Positions 44,253 through 52,468 of a stretch of DNA of 64,000 nucleotides are shown here, one piece after another. Location: the NCBI RefSeq assembly GCF_024436375.1, contig NZ_JAFMZM010000003.1, positions 791,386-855,385 of the forward strand, written 5' to 3'. Within the stretch, counting starts at the first letter, position 1. Each line of letters begins with the position of its first letter. Made by a program: the position numbers and the translations under genes. The stretch comes from Nocardioides astragali (lineage in GTDB: Bacteria; Actinomycetota; Actinomycetes; Propionibacteriales; Nocardioidaceae). A model generated the notes under the pieces. It worked only from the letters and a program-made list of their open reading frames with translations. It did not search any database and had not been told where the DNA came from.

Positions 44253-45563
44253 ATGAGGTCCGACCTGGCGCGTGCCCTGGCCGCCGGGTTCCTCGCCGGC
44301 GAGTGGACCCAGGAGGGTCTCGTCGAGAACGGGACGGTGGTCCTGGGTCGCCGTCCCCGGTGGCTGGCCCCCCTCGTCCGGCAGACGCTCGCCCTCTACC
44401 CCCGCGCCCCGGGCGACCGCCCCCGGGAGCTCGCGGCCAACATCGCCACGCGCCCGGCGGCGGCCAAGGCAGGGGCCGCCTCCGCGCGCGTGCACACCGT
44501 GGCGGGGACGGCGATGCTCACCAACCGGTGGCGACTCCCCGTGCTCGATGGCCTCGACGACGTCGCGGCGTTCCTCGGCGTCAGCGGGTCCGAGCTCGAC
44601 TGGTTCGCCGACCCCCGACACCTCGCGCGCAGCGCGTCGGACGTGCCCCTCCAGCACTACCGGGTGAGCCATCGCCCGGCCCCCAGCGGCGCGATCCGGG
44701 TCCTCGAGGCACCCAAGCCGAGGCTCAAGGTCATCCAGCGCCGGCTGCTCGACGAGGTGGCGTCCCTGATCCCGCCACACGACGCGGCCAGGGGCTTCCG
44801 TCCCGGCGGCTCGGTGCGGTCCTATGCCTCGCCCCACGCCGGCAGGAGCGTCGTCCTGCGGCTCGACCTCGAGGCGTTCTTCGCCAGCGTCACCGTCTCC
44901 CGCGTCTACGGCATCTGGCGCACCGCCGGCTACCCCGAGCCCGTGGCGCACTGCCTGGCCGGTCTGGTCACGTGCGTCCTGCCGCGCTCGGCCTGGCGCG
45001 CCGTCCCCAAGCCCGCGGACGAGGGTCTCCTGGACGCCCACTGGCGCCTGGGCCGTCGACTCGCCGTCCCGCACCTCCCGCAGGGCGCGCCCACGTCGCC
45101 GGCGATGGCGAACCTGGGGGCCTTCCGGCTCGACGTACGGCTCACCGCGCTGGCCAGGTCGTGGGGCGGGCGCTACACGCGGTACGCCGACGACCTGGCC
45201 TTCTCGGGAGCGGCGGGCTGGGGGACGGGCACCTCCAGGCTGATCGAGGCGATCGAGGACATCGTGAAGGACGAGGGCTTCAGGCTGAATGCCCGCAAGA
45301 CGGGAGTCATGCCCCGTGCGGGCCGGCAGCGCCTCGCTGGCCTGGTCGTCAACGACCGGCCGCGTGTGGCGCGGTCCCAGGTCGACGTCCTGCGGGCCAT
45401 CCTGCACAACTGCCACAGGTACGGACCCAGCACCCAGAACCGCGACGACGTCCCCGCCTACGAGGACCACCTCCGCGGTCGGATCGCCTGGGTCGCTCAG
45501 CACGACCCGGTGCGCGGAGCCCGGCTGCAGGCCGTGCACGACAGCATCGACTGGAGCCGGTGA
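44253..45563 (+). CDS. Retron-type reverse transcriptase
   Basis: A 436-residue RNA-directed DNA polymerase that would copy the adjacent msd RNA into multicopy single-stranded DNA. An N-terminal extension of about 130 residues precedes the polymerase. Motif A is LRLDLEAFFASV (about 202-213), motif B LPQGAPTSPAMANL (about 274), motif C RYADDLAFSG (about 310), the following LNARKTGV, and the retron-type LAGLVVND (about 362, usually VTGLVVN). SYASPHAGR (about 190) corresponds to the retron NAxxH with Asn replaced by Tyr. The ATG has no strong ribosome site. No effector domain is fused. Confidence 0.92.
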   Translation: MRSDLARALAAGFLAGEWTQEGLVENGTVVLGRRPRWLAPLVRQTLALYPRAPGDRPRELAANIATRPAAAKAGAASARVHTVAGTAMLTNRWRLPVLDGLDDVAAFLGVSGSELDWFADPRHLARSASDVPLQHYRVSHRPAPSGAIRVLEAPKPRLKVIQRRLLDEVASLIPPHDAARGFRPGGSVRSYASPHAGRSVVLRLDLEAFFASVTVSRVYGIWRTAGYPEPVAHCLAGLVTCVLPRSAWRAVPKPADEGLLDAHWRLGRRLAVPHLPQGAPTSPAMANLGAFRLDVRLTALARSWGGRYTRYADDLAFSGAAGWGTGTSRLIEAIEDIVKDEGFRLNARKTGVMPRAGRQRLAGLVVNDRPRVARSQVDVLRAILHNCHRYGPSTQNRDDVPAYEDHLRGRIAWVAQHDPVRGARLQAVHDSIDWSR

Positions 45564-45632
45564 GCCACGTCGCCGCGCGAGTGTCCCTGCGACCGCGTAG
45601 GTTCAGGGGTGTGATCGAGCGATGAGCAAGCC

Positions 45633-45914
45633 ATGAGCAAGATGGACAACCTGCGGGCGATGCGCGAGGCCAAGTACGCCGCAGCACAGAAGCGGTCGGC
45701 GAGTGCGCCGGCCAGGCCCGCGGCCCGGCCCCCCGTCGCGCCGCCGGTGGCGGCTGAGAAGGCTGCGCCCGGACCGGCTTCCGGGCCCGCACCCGAGACG
45801 GTCTTCGGCACCGACTCGGCGGCGAGCGAGGAGCTGTGCGGTCACCGCAACATGAGCGGCCGCACCTGCACGCGCGAGCGCGCACACGCGGCCAAGAGCC
45901 ACCGCTACTCCTGA
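45633..45914 (+). CDS. Small Cys/His-rich protein downstream of the retron
   Basis: A 93-residue protein. A basic helix (MSKMDNLRAMREAKYAAAQK) is joined by a Pro/Ala-rich linker to a C-terminal stretch with spaced Cys and His residues (LCGHRNMSGRTCTRERAHAA-KSHRY), which could bind one zinc. It begins 69 bases after the reverse transcriptase stop on the same strand. I do not recognise a named family. It may be the retron's accessory protein or a common actinobacterial protein that merely follows it. Confidence 0.65.
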   Translation: MSKMDNLRAMREAKYAAAQKRSASAPARPAARPPVAPPVAAEKAAPGPASGPAPETVFGTDSAASEELCGHRNMSGRTCTRERAHAAKSHRYS

Positions 45915-45983
45915 CCTCCTGCCGGGCTCGACTGAGCACCCAGTGGGTCGCCAGTCGGGCCCGGACCAGCGACGATCGAGGGC

Positions 45984-46658
45984 ATGACCAGTGCCTCCCG
46001 CGTCGTGTCCGTCCTGGCAAAGGTCCTCGGCGGCCTGCTCGCGCTCGTCGTCCTGGCCTACCTCGGGTTCAACGGAGCGTCACTCGTGCAGGCGCACCAG
46101 AAGCGCGACGTCCTCGCTGACCTGGTGACCGCCGAGCTCGAGAAGGCCCTGCCCCCTGCGGCGGACCGACAGCAGGACGTGGTCGCTGCCGCCGCCCGTG
46201 AGCCGGACGAGCGCTGGATCGAGCAGCACTGCGAGTTCGACACCGACGACGCCGGCTGGATCGTGCAGAGCTACCGCGAGGTCTGCACGATCCGCGGGGT
46301 CGCGGCCTGGCGCGTGGAGTCCGCCGACGAGGCACGTGACCTGCTCGCGGTCGAGGGACGGGCGGGACTGGCCCACGACGGGTGCGAGCCGATCGGATTC
46401 GTGGACGAGGCGGCGGTGACCTTCGTCGACGCGGCCACTGCCGACGGTGAGCCGTGGTGCACTCGCACCCTCAGCGCTCCCGGCTCGGCCCGTGGCCTGG
46501 TGGGCGACCGCGCGCCGCTCGAGGCGGGCCGCTGGCTCCTGGTCATTGACGAGCGGCCGCTGGTCGACGAGCCCATCGGATGCGTGCACTGGTCGGTCAT
46601 CTTCTGCGACAACCCGTTCGGCGACGACCACGCCTTCGGTGAGGCGCCGGGGTCGTGA
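45984..46658 (+). CDS. Membrane-anchored extracytoplasmic protein of unknown function
   Basis: A 224-residue protein. One N-terminal membrane helix (VLGGLLALVVLAYLGFNGAS) is followed by a soluble region with six Cys residues (in EQHCEFD, REVCTIRG, HDGCEPIG, PWCTRT, IGCVHW and IFCDNPFG). These could form disulphides outside the cell. No known domain was recognised. It converges with the MerR gene, leaving 4 bases between stops. Confidence 0.72.
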   Translation: MTSASRVVSVLAKVLGGLLALVVLAYLGFNGASLVQAHQKRDVLADLVTAELEKALPPAADRQQDVVAAAAREPDERWIEQHCEFDTDDAGWIVQSYREVCTIRGVAAWRVESADEARDLLAVEGRAGLAHDGCEPIGFVDEAAVTFVDAATADGEPWCTRTLSAPGSARGLVGDRAPLEAGRWLLVIDERPLVDEPIGCVHWSVIFCDNPFGDDHAFGEAPGS

Positions 46659-46662
46659 CGCG

Positions 46663-47283
46663 TCAGGACGGGTCCGAGAACCGCCTGATCGACTGGTCCT
46701 CGTGCGCCATCCGGCGCAGCCCGAGGATCGCCGGCTCGGCCAGCACGCTGCCCAGCAGGGCGTACGTCACCGCCTCGTCCCGGTTCTCCGGCGCGACCAG
46801 GCCGACCTCGGCCGCCGCCAGCTCCCGCACGGCTCGGGCGTAGCGCGTCAGTCCCTCGATGGAGACCGGCTGGCCGGCACGGCTCATGGTGTCGAGCGCG
46901 GCGGCGACCGCCGTGGCGTGCCGGCCGTCCGGATCCGCGGCGGAGTCGACGGCGCGGACGACCTCTGCCACGGCGTCCCGGCTCTCCTGCGTCGGCTCCT
47001 CGGTCACGGCCGGGGAGAGCAGCTGGTGCGCGGCGCCGAGCGCCTCGTGCAGCGACACCGACGGGTCGTCGAGCACGGCCAGCACCTCGCGTACCCGGTC
47101 CAGGCGGAAGCCCGCCACGTCGACGAGGGCCCTGATCAGGCGCAGCCGCCGCACGTGCTCGACGTCGTACGTCGCCCGCGTGGCACCGCGTGCCTCGCCC
47201 CGCGGCAGCAGGCCCTCGCGCAGGTAGAACTTGATCGTCGGAACCGCGACTCCGCTGCGCTCGGCCAGCTCCGCCATCCACAT
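46663..47283 (-). CDS. MerR-family transcriptional regulator
   Basis: A 206-residue regulator. The MerR helix-turn-helix starts MWMAELAERSGVAVPTIKFY and LREGLLPRGEARGATRATYD, followed by a dimer helix and an all-helical effector domain of about 110 residues without metal-binding Cys. The gene diverges from a small membrane protein, with a palindrome between the two that is its likely operator. The ligand is unknown. Confidence 0.9.
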   Translation of the reverse strand: MWMAELAERSGVAVPTIKFYLREGLLPRGEARGATRATYDVEHVRRLRLIRALVDVAGFRLDRVREVLAVLDDPSVSLHEALGAAHQLLSPAVTEEPTQESRDAVAEVVRAVDSAADPDGRHATAVAAALDTMSRAGQPVSIEGLTRYARAVRELAAAEVGLVAPENRDEAVTYALLGSVLAEPAILGLRRMAHEDQSIRRFSDPS

Positions 47284-47303
47284 GAGATCTCCTCGCGTTG
47301 CTT

Positions 47304-47346
47304 TTGGATAGCATACTGTCTAATCTTTGGAGAGTTCGCTATCCAA
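47304..47346. promoter_or_regulatory. Inverted repeat operator between MerR gene and membrane protein gene
   Basis: TTGGATAGC (47304-47312) and GCTATCCAA (47338-47346) are perfect 9-bp complements separated by 25 bases of A/T-rich sequence. This is the only notably A/T-rich patch in the area and holds both divergent promoters. Confidence 0.6.
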
Positions 47347-47364
47347 CCCGATCGGAGTGCCCGC

Positions 47365-47784
47365 ATGGAGACCGCCTACGTCCTCTCCGACGAGTCACGC
47401 ATCCTCACCGGCGTCCTGCTGCTGTCGCTCGTGACGGTGGAGACCGGTGGGCTCTACCTGCTGAAGATCGCGCGCGGGGCGGCCGAGGTGACGCCGTTCC
47501 AGGAGAAGTTCGCCCGCGCCGGCCACGCGCACGCCGGGGTGCTGCTGATCCTCGCCCTGGTCTGCCAGGTGCTGGCCGACTCGACGAGCCAGGGCGGGGC
47601 GCTGGACTGGTTGTCGCGGTCCGGCGTCGCCGTGTCGGCGCTCCTGATGCCCGGCGGCTTCTTCTTCTCCTCGATGGGAGCCGGGCGCACCGAGCCCAAC
47701 CGGCTGATAGTGCTGGTGCTCGCGGGCGCCCTGCTGCTCGCGCTGAGCCTGACCAGCCTGGGCGTCGGCCTGCTCACTGCCTAG
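47365..47784 (+). CDS. Four-helix membrane protein, probable MerR target
   Basis: A 139-residue protein with four hydrophobic helices (ILTGVLLLSLVTVETGGLYL, AGVLLILALVCQVLADST, VAVSALLMPGGFFFSSMGAG, LIVLVLAGALLLALSLTSLG). No motif is recognised. It is divergent from the MerR regulator and shares the palindromic operator. Its TAG lies inside CTAG, which is also the stop of the converging pentapeptide gene. Confidence 0.78.
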   Translation: METAYVLSDESRILTGVLLLSLVTVETGGLYLLKIARGAAEVTPFQEKFARAGHAHAGVLLILALVCQVLADSTSQGGALDWLSRSGVAVSALLMPGGFFFSSMGAGRTEPNRLIVLVLAGALLLALSLTSLGVGLLTA

Positions 47785-48566
47785 GCGAGCCACCGGCCCG
47801 GGCGGGCCAGGCCCTCGGGCAACACGGTGGTCGCGTCGCCCACCGACGCGTTGACCTGGGGCTGGGTCAGGAAGAGCGCCGAGGAGAGATCGCTCCCACG
47901 GACGTCGGCGTCGCGCAGGTCCGCGCCGAGCAGGTCCGCCTCCCGGAGGTCTGCCCCGCGCAGGTCGGCCCTGATCATCGTCGCGCCGCGAAAGCCCCAG
48001 CCTCGGAGGTCGCCCGTCAGGCGGATTTCGGCCAGGTCTGCGCGGGACCGGTCGCGAGCGGCCGGCCACGGGCGTCGTACGCGAGCGCTGGCGTCGGCGA
48101 GCAGGCCCCCGACCCGCTGGTGCAGGGAGTCGAGGTCGTAGGTCAGCAGGGTCTCGGGGTCGGCCTCGGTCAGCGTCGTGATCTCGGCGCGCGCTGACTC
48201 GGCCGCAGGGTCGGGCGAGCGTCGGCCGACCTCGGTGAGGTGCACGAGCATCTCGTGCAGCTGGCGCATCACCGAGAGGACCGCGCCCATCTCGCCCAGG
48301 TTGTCCTGCTCGCGCCACGAGCGGCCGGAGTAGGTGACCTGGGAGACCTGCTGGCCCGCGCCGAAGCACTCGAAGACGGTGCACCCCGGCCAGCCGTCCT
48401 CGCGCAGGGAGGTGTGGATGCCGCACCGGTCGTCGTCGAGCAGGTTGAGGCACGGAGTGCCACCGGGCTTGTCGACGCCGAACCCGGAGGCGGCCGCGAA
48501 GGGGAGCAGCACGCAGCACAGCCCGAAGCATCTCGAGCAGTCGGACATGAGCTCAGGCGTCGCCAC
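47781..48566 (-). CDS. Pentapeptide-repeat protein with N-terminal Cys cluster
   Basis: A 261-residue protein. The N-terminal part has clustered Cys residues (DCSRCFGLCCVLLPF, CLNLLDDDRCGIHT, GCTVFECFGAG) suggestive of a YkgJ-like metal or Fe-S site. After a helical middle, residues about 170-230 form pentapeptide repeats (RGATMIRADLRGADLREADL, LGADLRDADVRGSDLSSALF). The start is either GTG 48566 or ATG 48548. The combination is found in actinobacteria; the function is unknown. Confidence 0.82.
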   Translation of the reverse strand: MATPELMSDCSRCFGLCCVLLPFAAASGFGVDKPGGTPCLNLLDDDRCGIHTSLREDGWPGCTVFECFGAGQQVSQVTYSGRSWREQDNLGEMGAVLSVMRQLHEMLVHLTEVGRRSPDPAAESARAEITTLTEADPETLLTYDLDSLHQRVGGLLADASARVRRPWPAARDRSRADLAEIRLTGDLRGWGFRGATMIRADLRGADLREADLLGADLRDADVRGSDLSSALFLTQPQVNASVGDATTVLPEGLARPGRWLA

Positions 48567-48610
48567 CGGCAGATCGTGCCACCGCGGGGTGGGGAGAGGG
48601 CCCGGCGGCC

Positions 48611-48709
48611 TCAGGAGTACAAGTTCCCCGTGATGGCGAAGGCGTTGAGCACGGCCATGAGGAGGAACAGCGGGCCGACCACCCGGTTGTCAGTGAGGAG
48701 CTTGGTCAT
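48611..48709 (-). CDS. 32-residue single-span membrane peptide (tentative)
   Basis: The frame reads MTKLLTDNRVVGPLFLLMAV and ends LNAFAITGNLYS, a short charged N-terminus followed by one hydrophobic helix. It lies between the pentapeptide gene and cobQ. There is no strong ribosome site. Composition and length fit a real small membrane peptide, but coding is uncertain. Confidence 0.4.
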   Translation of the reverse strand: MTKLLTDNRVVGPLFLLMAVLNAFAITGNLYS

Positions 48710-48801
48710 ACACCGAGTCTGCCCCTGTTGTCTCAAGAACGAACCAAGTCCACGGCAAAAAATCGTCTCGGACTGGTGGAGGTCGTGCCAGTGCCTCTCT
48801 C

Positions 48802-48807
48802 TAGGCT
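48802..48807 (+). promoter_or_regulatory. -10 box of a leaderless cobQ transcript
   Basis: TAGGCT ends 6 bases before the cobQ GTG at 48814, and no ribosome site lies between. This fits a leaderless start. I see no B12 riboswitch here, unlike the other cobalamin operons in the window. Confidence 0.5.
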
Positions 48808-48813
48808 GGCGCC

Positions 48814-50298
48814 GTGAGTGCGCTGCTGATCGCCGGGACGACGTCGGACGCCGGGAAGACGATCGTGGTCACCGCGCTCTGCCGGGCGTTCGCCAGGCGG
48901 GGGATCAAGGTGGCGCCCTTCAAGGCGCAGAACATGTCCAACAACTCCATGGTGTGCGCCGACGGGGCCGAGATCGGCCGCGCCCAGTGGATCCAGGCGG
49001 TGGCAGCCGGCGTCGAGCCCGAGGCCGCCATCAACCCGGTGCTGCTCAAGCCGGGCGGCGACCGTCGCAGCCACGTCGTCGTGATGGGCCGGCCCGGCGG
49101 GACGATCGACTCCCAGGACTTCGTGGGTGGGCGCACCCACCTGCGAGACGCGGCGTACGCCGCCTTCGACGACCTCGCCTCGCGCTACGACCTGGTCGTG
49201 GTGGAGGGCGCGGGCAGCCCCGCGGAGATCAACCTGCGCGCCGGTGACTACGTCAACATGGGCCTCGCGCAGCACGGCCGGATCCCGACCGTCGTGGTCG
49301 GCGACATCGACCGTGGCGGCGTCTTCGCCGCCCTCTTCGGCACCGTCGCGCTGCTGGACGGGGCCGACCAGGCGCTCGTCTGCGGCTTCGTGATCAACAA
49401 GTTCCGCGGCGACCTCGACCTGCTCCGCCCCGGTCTCGACGAGATCCGGGCTCTGACCGGGCGGGAGGCGTACGGCGTGCTGCCGTGGCACCCGGACCTC
49501 TGGCTCGACTCCGAGGACGCCCTCGACCTCGCCGGGCGCCGGGCGTCGGACGAGCAGGCCCGGTTGCGGGTCGCCGTGGTGCGGCTGCCGCGCATCTCCA
49601 ACTTCACCGACGTCGACGCCCTCGGCATCGAGCCCGGCGTGGACGTCACCTTCGCCTCTGAGGCCCGCGCGCTGGCCGGCGCCGACCTCGTGGTGCTGCC
49701 CGGCACCCGCGCGACGCTGGCGGACCTGGGCTGGCTGCGCGAGCGCGGCCTCGACCGGGCCGTGCTCGACCACGCGGCTGCCGGCAAGCCGGTGCTGGGG
49801 ATCTGCGGTGGCTTCCAGATGCTCGGCCGGCGGATCACCGACCCCGACGGCGTGGAGGGCGCGGCCGGCGCCGACGAGCCCGGTCTCGGCCTGCTCGACG
49901 TCACGACGACCTTCGCCGGCGAGAAGGTGCTCCGGCTGCCGACCGGCTCAGCGCTGGGCGTACCCGCCCACGGCTACGAGATCCACCACGGCCGCATCGA
50001 GCGCCACGGCGGCGAGGAGTTCCTCGGCGGCGCCCGGTCCGGCGCGGTCCTCGGGACCATGTGGCACGGCAGCCTGGAGGGCGACGAGCTCCGGCGGGCC
50101 CTGCTGTCGGAGGTGTCGCGCGCGGCAGGGGCGTCGTACATGCCGGCGGACGTGAGCTTCGCCGAGCTGCGGGAGCGGCGGCTGGACCTCCTCGGCGACC
50201 TCGCCGAGGAGCACCTCGACCTCGACGCCCTGCTCGACCTCGCCAACTCGGGAGCGCCACCCGGGCTGCCGGCGCTGGAGCCGGGGGCGTCGCGATGA
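48814..50298 (+). CDS. cobQ: Cobyric acid synthase
   Basis: Amidates four side chains of adenosyl-cobyrinic a,c-diamide using glutamine and ATP. The 494-residue protein has an N-terminal dethiobiotin-synthetase-like ATPase (AGTTSDAGKTIV, KAQNMSNNSMV) and a C-terminal type I glutamine amidotransferase with nucleophile Cys in GICGGFQMLG and HGYEIHHGRI. Its stop overlaps cobK (ATGA). Confidence 0.96.
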   Translation: MSALLIAGTTSDAGKTIVVTALCRAFARRGIKVAPFKAQNMSNNSMVCADGAEIGRAQWIQAVAAGVEPEAAINPVLLKPGGDRRSHVVVMGRPGGTIDSQDFVGGRTHLRDAAYAAFDDLASRYDLVVVEGAGSPAEINLRAGDYVNMGLAQHGRIPTVVVGDIDRGGVFAALFGTVALLDGADQALVCGFVINKFRGDLDLLRPGLDEIRALTGREAYGVLPWHPDLWLDSEDALDLAGRRASDEQARLRVAVVRLPRISNFTDVDALGIEPGVDVTFASEARALAGADLVVLPGTRATLADLGWLRERGLDRAVLDHAAAGKPVLGICGGFQMLGRRITDPDGVEGAAGADEPGLGLLDVTTTFAGEKVLRLPTGSALGVPAHGYEIHHGRIERHGGEEFLGGARSGAVLGTMWHGSLEGDELRRALLSEVSRAAGASYMPADVSFAELRERRLDLLGDLAEEHLDLDALLDLANSGAPPGLPALEPGASR

Positions 50299-51035
50299 GG
50301 GTGCTGGTCCTGGGCGGGACGAGCGAGGCGCGGGAGCTGGCGGTCATGCTCGAGGCCACTGACGTGCAGTTCGTGTCGTCGCTCGCCGGCCGGGTCGAGC
50401 GGCCACGGCTGCCGGTCGGACCGGTGCGGATCGGTGGGTTCGGAGGCGTCGCGGGACTGCGCGGCTGGCTGCGTGGCCACCGCATCGACGCGGTCGTCGA
50501 CGCGACCCACCCCTTCGCCGAGGGGATGTCGGCCAACGCCGTCGTCGCCTGCCGCGCCGAGGACGTGCCGTTGCTCCGGCTGGAGCGACCCGGCTGGGGC
50601 GGGGCTCCCGGGTCGGAGGACTGGCACTGGGTCGACGACCACTCCGTGGCCGCCGCGTTGACGGCGCGGCTGGGCCGGCGTCCGCTGCTGACGGTCGGAC
50701 GCCAGCCGCTTGACCACTTCGTCGGGCCGCTGGCCGGCCACCGGGCCGTGGTGCGGGTCGTCGACCCGCCCGAGGTCGACCTGCCGTCGCCGTGGACGGT
50801 GCTGATGGACCGCGGTCCCTACGACCTCGCCGGCGAGCTCGAGCTCCTCGGCGAGCACGACATCGACGTCCTCGTCACCAAGGACAGCGGCGGCACCTAC
50901 ACCTGGCCCAAGATGGCGGCTGCCGGACAGCTGGGCGTGCCCGTGGTCGTCGTACGCCGTCGCGCGGCGGTCGATGCCGTTGAGACGGTGCCGGACGCAG
51001 GCGCGGCCGCGGAGTGGGTCGCCGCCCGCGCCTGA
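50295..51035 (+). CDS. cobK: Precorrin-6A reductase
   Basis: Reduces the macrocycle of precorrin-6A with NADPH in the aerobic cobalamin pathway. A 246-residue protein with MRVLVLGGTSEARELAVMLE, VDATHPFAEGMSANAV and LVTKDSGGTYTWPKMAAA, all CobK hallmarks. The ATG overlaps the cobQ stop. Together with cobL at the far end of the island it supports the oxygen-dependent route. Confidence 0.95.
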   Translation: MRVLVLGGTSEARELAVMLEATDVQFVSSLAGRVERPRLPVGPVRIGGFGGVAGLRGWLRGHRIDAVVDATHPFAEGMSANAVVACRAEDVPLLRLERPGWGGAPGSEDWHWVDDHSVAAALTARLGRRPLLTVGRQPLDHFVGPLAGHRAVVRVVDPPEVDLPSPWTVLMDRGPYDLAGELELLGEHDIDVLVTKDSGGTYTWPKMAAAGQLGVPVVVVRRRAAVDAVETVPDAGAAAEWVAARA

Positions 51036-51104
51036 GTGATGAGTTCTCCCGCCCGTCGCCGTCATACGTGGTGACAGGACACGACGAGGCGGAAGGATGA
51101 CGCG

Positions 51105-52112
51105 ATGTGTGCGCACGCGCTGATGGAGGGACTGGACGTGAGCGGTCTGGGTGAGGTCGACGAGGCGGAGTTCTCGGGGATGGCGGAGCGCCACCGCCGC
51201 GAGCTGCACGTGCACTCCTATCGGATGCTCGGCTCGTTCGAGGACGCCGAGGATGCCGTTCAGGAGACGTTCCTCCGGGCCTGGCGGCGACGGGAGACCT
51301 TCGAGGGCCGGTCGACCTTCCGCGCCTGGCTCTACAAGATCGCCACCAACACCTGCCTCGACCTGCTCGCCAAGCGGCGCCCGGAGCCCGCGACCGGCGG
51401 CGAGGTGCTGTGGTTGCAGCCCTACCCGGACCGGCTGCTCGAGGAGCTGCGCGCGGACGACGCCGACGAGCCCGAGGCGGTGGCCGTCGCACGCGAGACG
51501 ATCGAGCTGGCCTACATCGTCGCGGTGCAGCACCTCGCACCGCGACCGCGCGCCGTGCTCATCCTGCGTGACGTCCTCGGCTGGCCCGCGAAGGACGTCG
51601 CCGAGCTCCTCGGCGACTCCGTCAACTCCGTCAACAGCGCGCTCCAGCGAGCCCGCGCCGGCATGCGCGAGCACCTGCCCGCCGAGCGCCAGGACTGGAC
51701 CGGCGGCGAGGACGACGCCGACACCCGCGAGCTCGTACGCCGCTTCACCGAGGCCAGCGTGGCCGTCGACATCGACACGATCGCGACCATGCTGCGCGAC
51801 GACGTGCGGTTCGCGATGCCGCCGACGCAGGGCCTGCTCATCGGTCGCGACGCGGTGCTCGCGGACTGGGTCGCGGGCGGCTATCCCGACATGAGCGGCC
51901 TGCGCTCGGTCCCCACGTCGGTGAACCGGCAGCCCGCGGTCGGCTACTACCTCTGGCGCGACGACGTGGCGGCCTACCTGCCACTCTCCATCGACGTGCT
52001 GCGCATCAGCGGCGGCATGGTCACGGAGGTCACCATCTTCGGCCCCGAGCACTTCGCCCGGCTCGGCCTGCCCGAGCGGGTGCAGGCCGACGGCACGGAG
52101 GTCTCGCGATGA
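51105..52112 (+). CDS. ECF sigma factor with C-terminal SnoaL-like domain
   Basis: A 335-residue sigma factor. Sigma region 2 is RRELHVHSYRMLGSFEDAED, region 4 is HLAPRPRAVLILRDVLGWPA, and a SnoaL/NTF2-like domain fills residues about 205-320, as in SigG/SigJ-type ECF groups where it modulates activity. No anti-sigma gene follows; instead a small membrane protein is coupled by ATGA. It interrupts the cobalamin genes and may be unrelated to them. Confidence 0.92.
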   Translation: MCAHALMEGLDVSGLGEVDEAEFSGMAERHRRELHVHSYRMLGSFEDAEDAVQETFLRAWRRRETFEGRSTFRAWLYKIATNTCLDLLAKRRPEPATGGEVLWLQPYPDRLLEELRADDADEPEAVAVARETIELAYIVAVQHLAPRPRAVLILRDVLGWPAKDVAELLGDSVNSVNSALQRARAGMREHLPAERQDWTGGEDDADTRELVRRFTEASVAVDIDTIATMLRDDVRFAMPPTQGLLIGRDAVLADWVAGGYPDMSGLRSVPTSVNRQPAVGYYLWRDDVAAYLPLSIDVLRISGGMVTEVTIFGPEHFARLGLPERVQADGTEVSR

Positions 52113-52399
52113 CCGCCACCGACACGGTGACCCGTCTCCCCGCCACCCACCGCTTCCGCAGGCTCGTCGGCGCCGGACTGGTCGCAACGCTCGTGGCGAC
52201 GGTGGCCGCCGGGCTCGTCGCCGCCGTGGCCCGGGCGGCAGGCGTCGACTTCGTGGTCGACGGAGGGGAGACGATCCCGGTCTCCGGCGTCGCCTTCCAG
52301 GCCGGCGTCTTCTCGCTGGTCGGGCTGCACCTGGTCCTCGCCGCGGTGATGGTCCCCGTGCTGGCTCGCAGCCTGCGCCAGGTCAGCGACCCCGCCTGA
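52109..52399 (+). CDS. Small membrane protein coupled to the sigma factor (DUF6069-like)
   Basis: A 96-residue protein with two or three hydrophobic helices (LVGAGLVATLVATVAAGLVA, GLHLVLAAVMVPVLA). Its middle segment (GGETIPVSGVAFQAGVFSLV) resembles DUF6069 proteins. The ATG overlaps the sigma factor stop. It could act as a membrane partner of the sigma factor, which is inferred from coupling only. Confidence 0.75.
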   Translation: MTATDTVTRLPATHRFRRLVGAGLVATLVATVAAGLVAAVARAAGVDFVVDGGETIPVSGVAFQAGVFSLVGLHLVLAAVMVPVLARSLRQVSDPA

Positions 52400-52410
52400 G
52401 GGCGAGCACT

Positions 52411-52430
52411 GCCGCGACGACAACCGCGGC
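52411..52430 (+). terminator. Short hairpin after the sigma factor operon
   Basis: GCCGCG (52411-52416) and CGCGGC (52425-52430) pair over 6 bp with an 8-base loop, 12 bases after the stop. Weak, with no T-run. Confidence 0.3.
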
Positions 52431-52468
52431 GGGCGGAGTGGGTGCAGCACAGGGGTTGAGCGCGGCAG

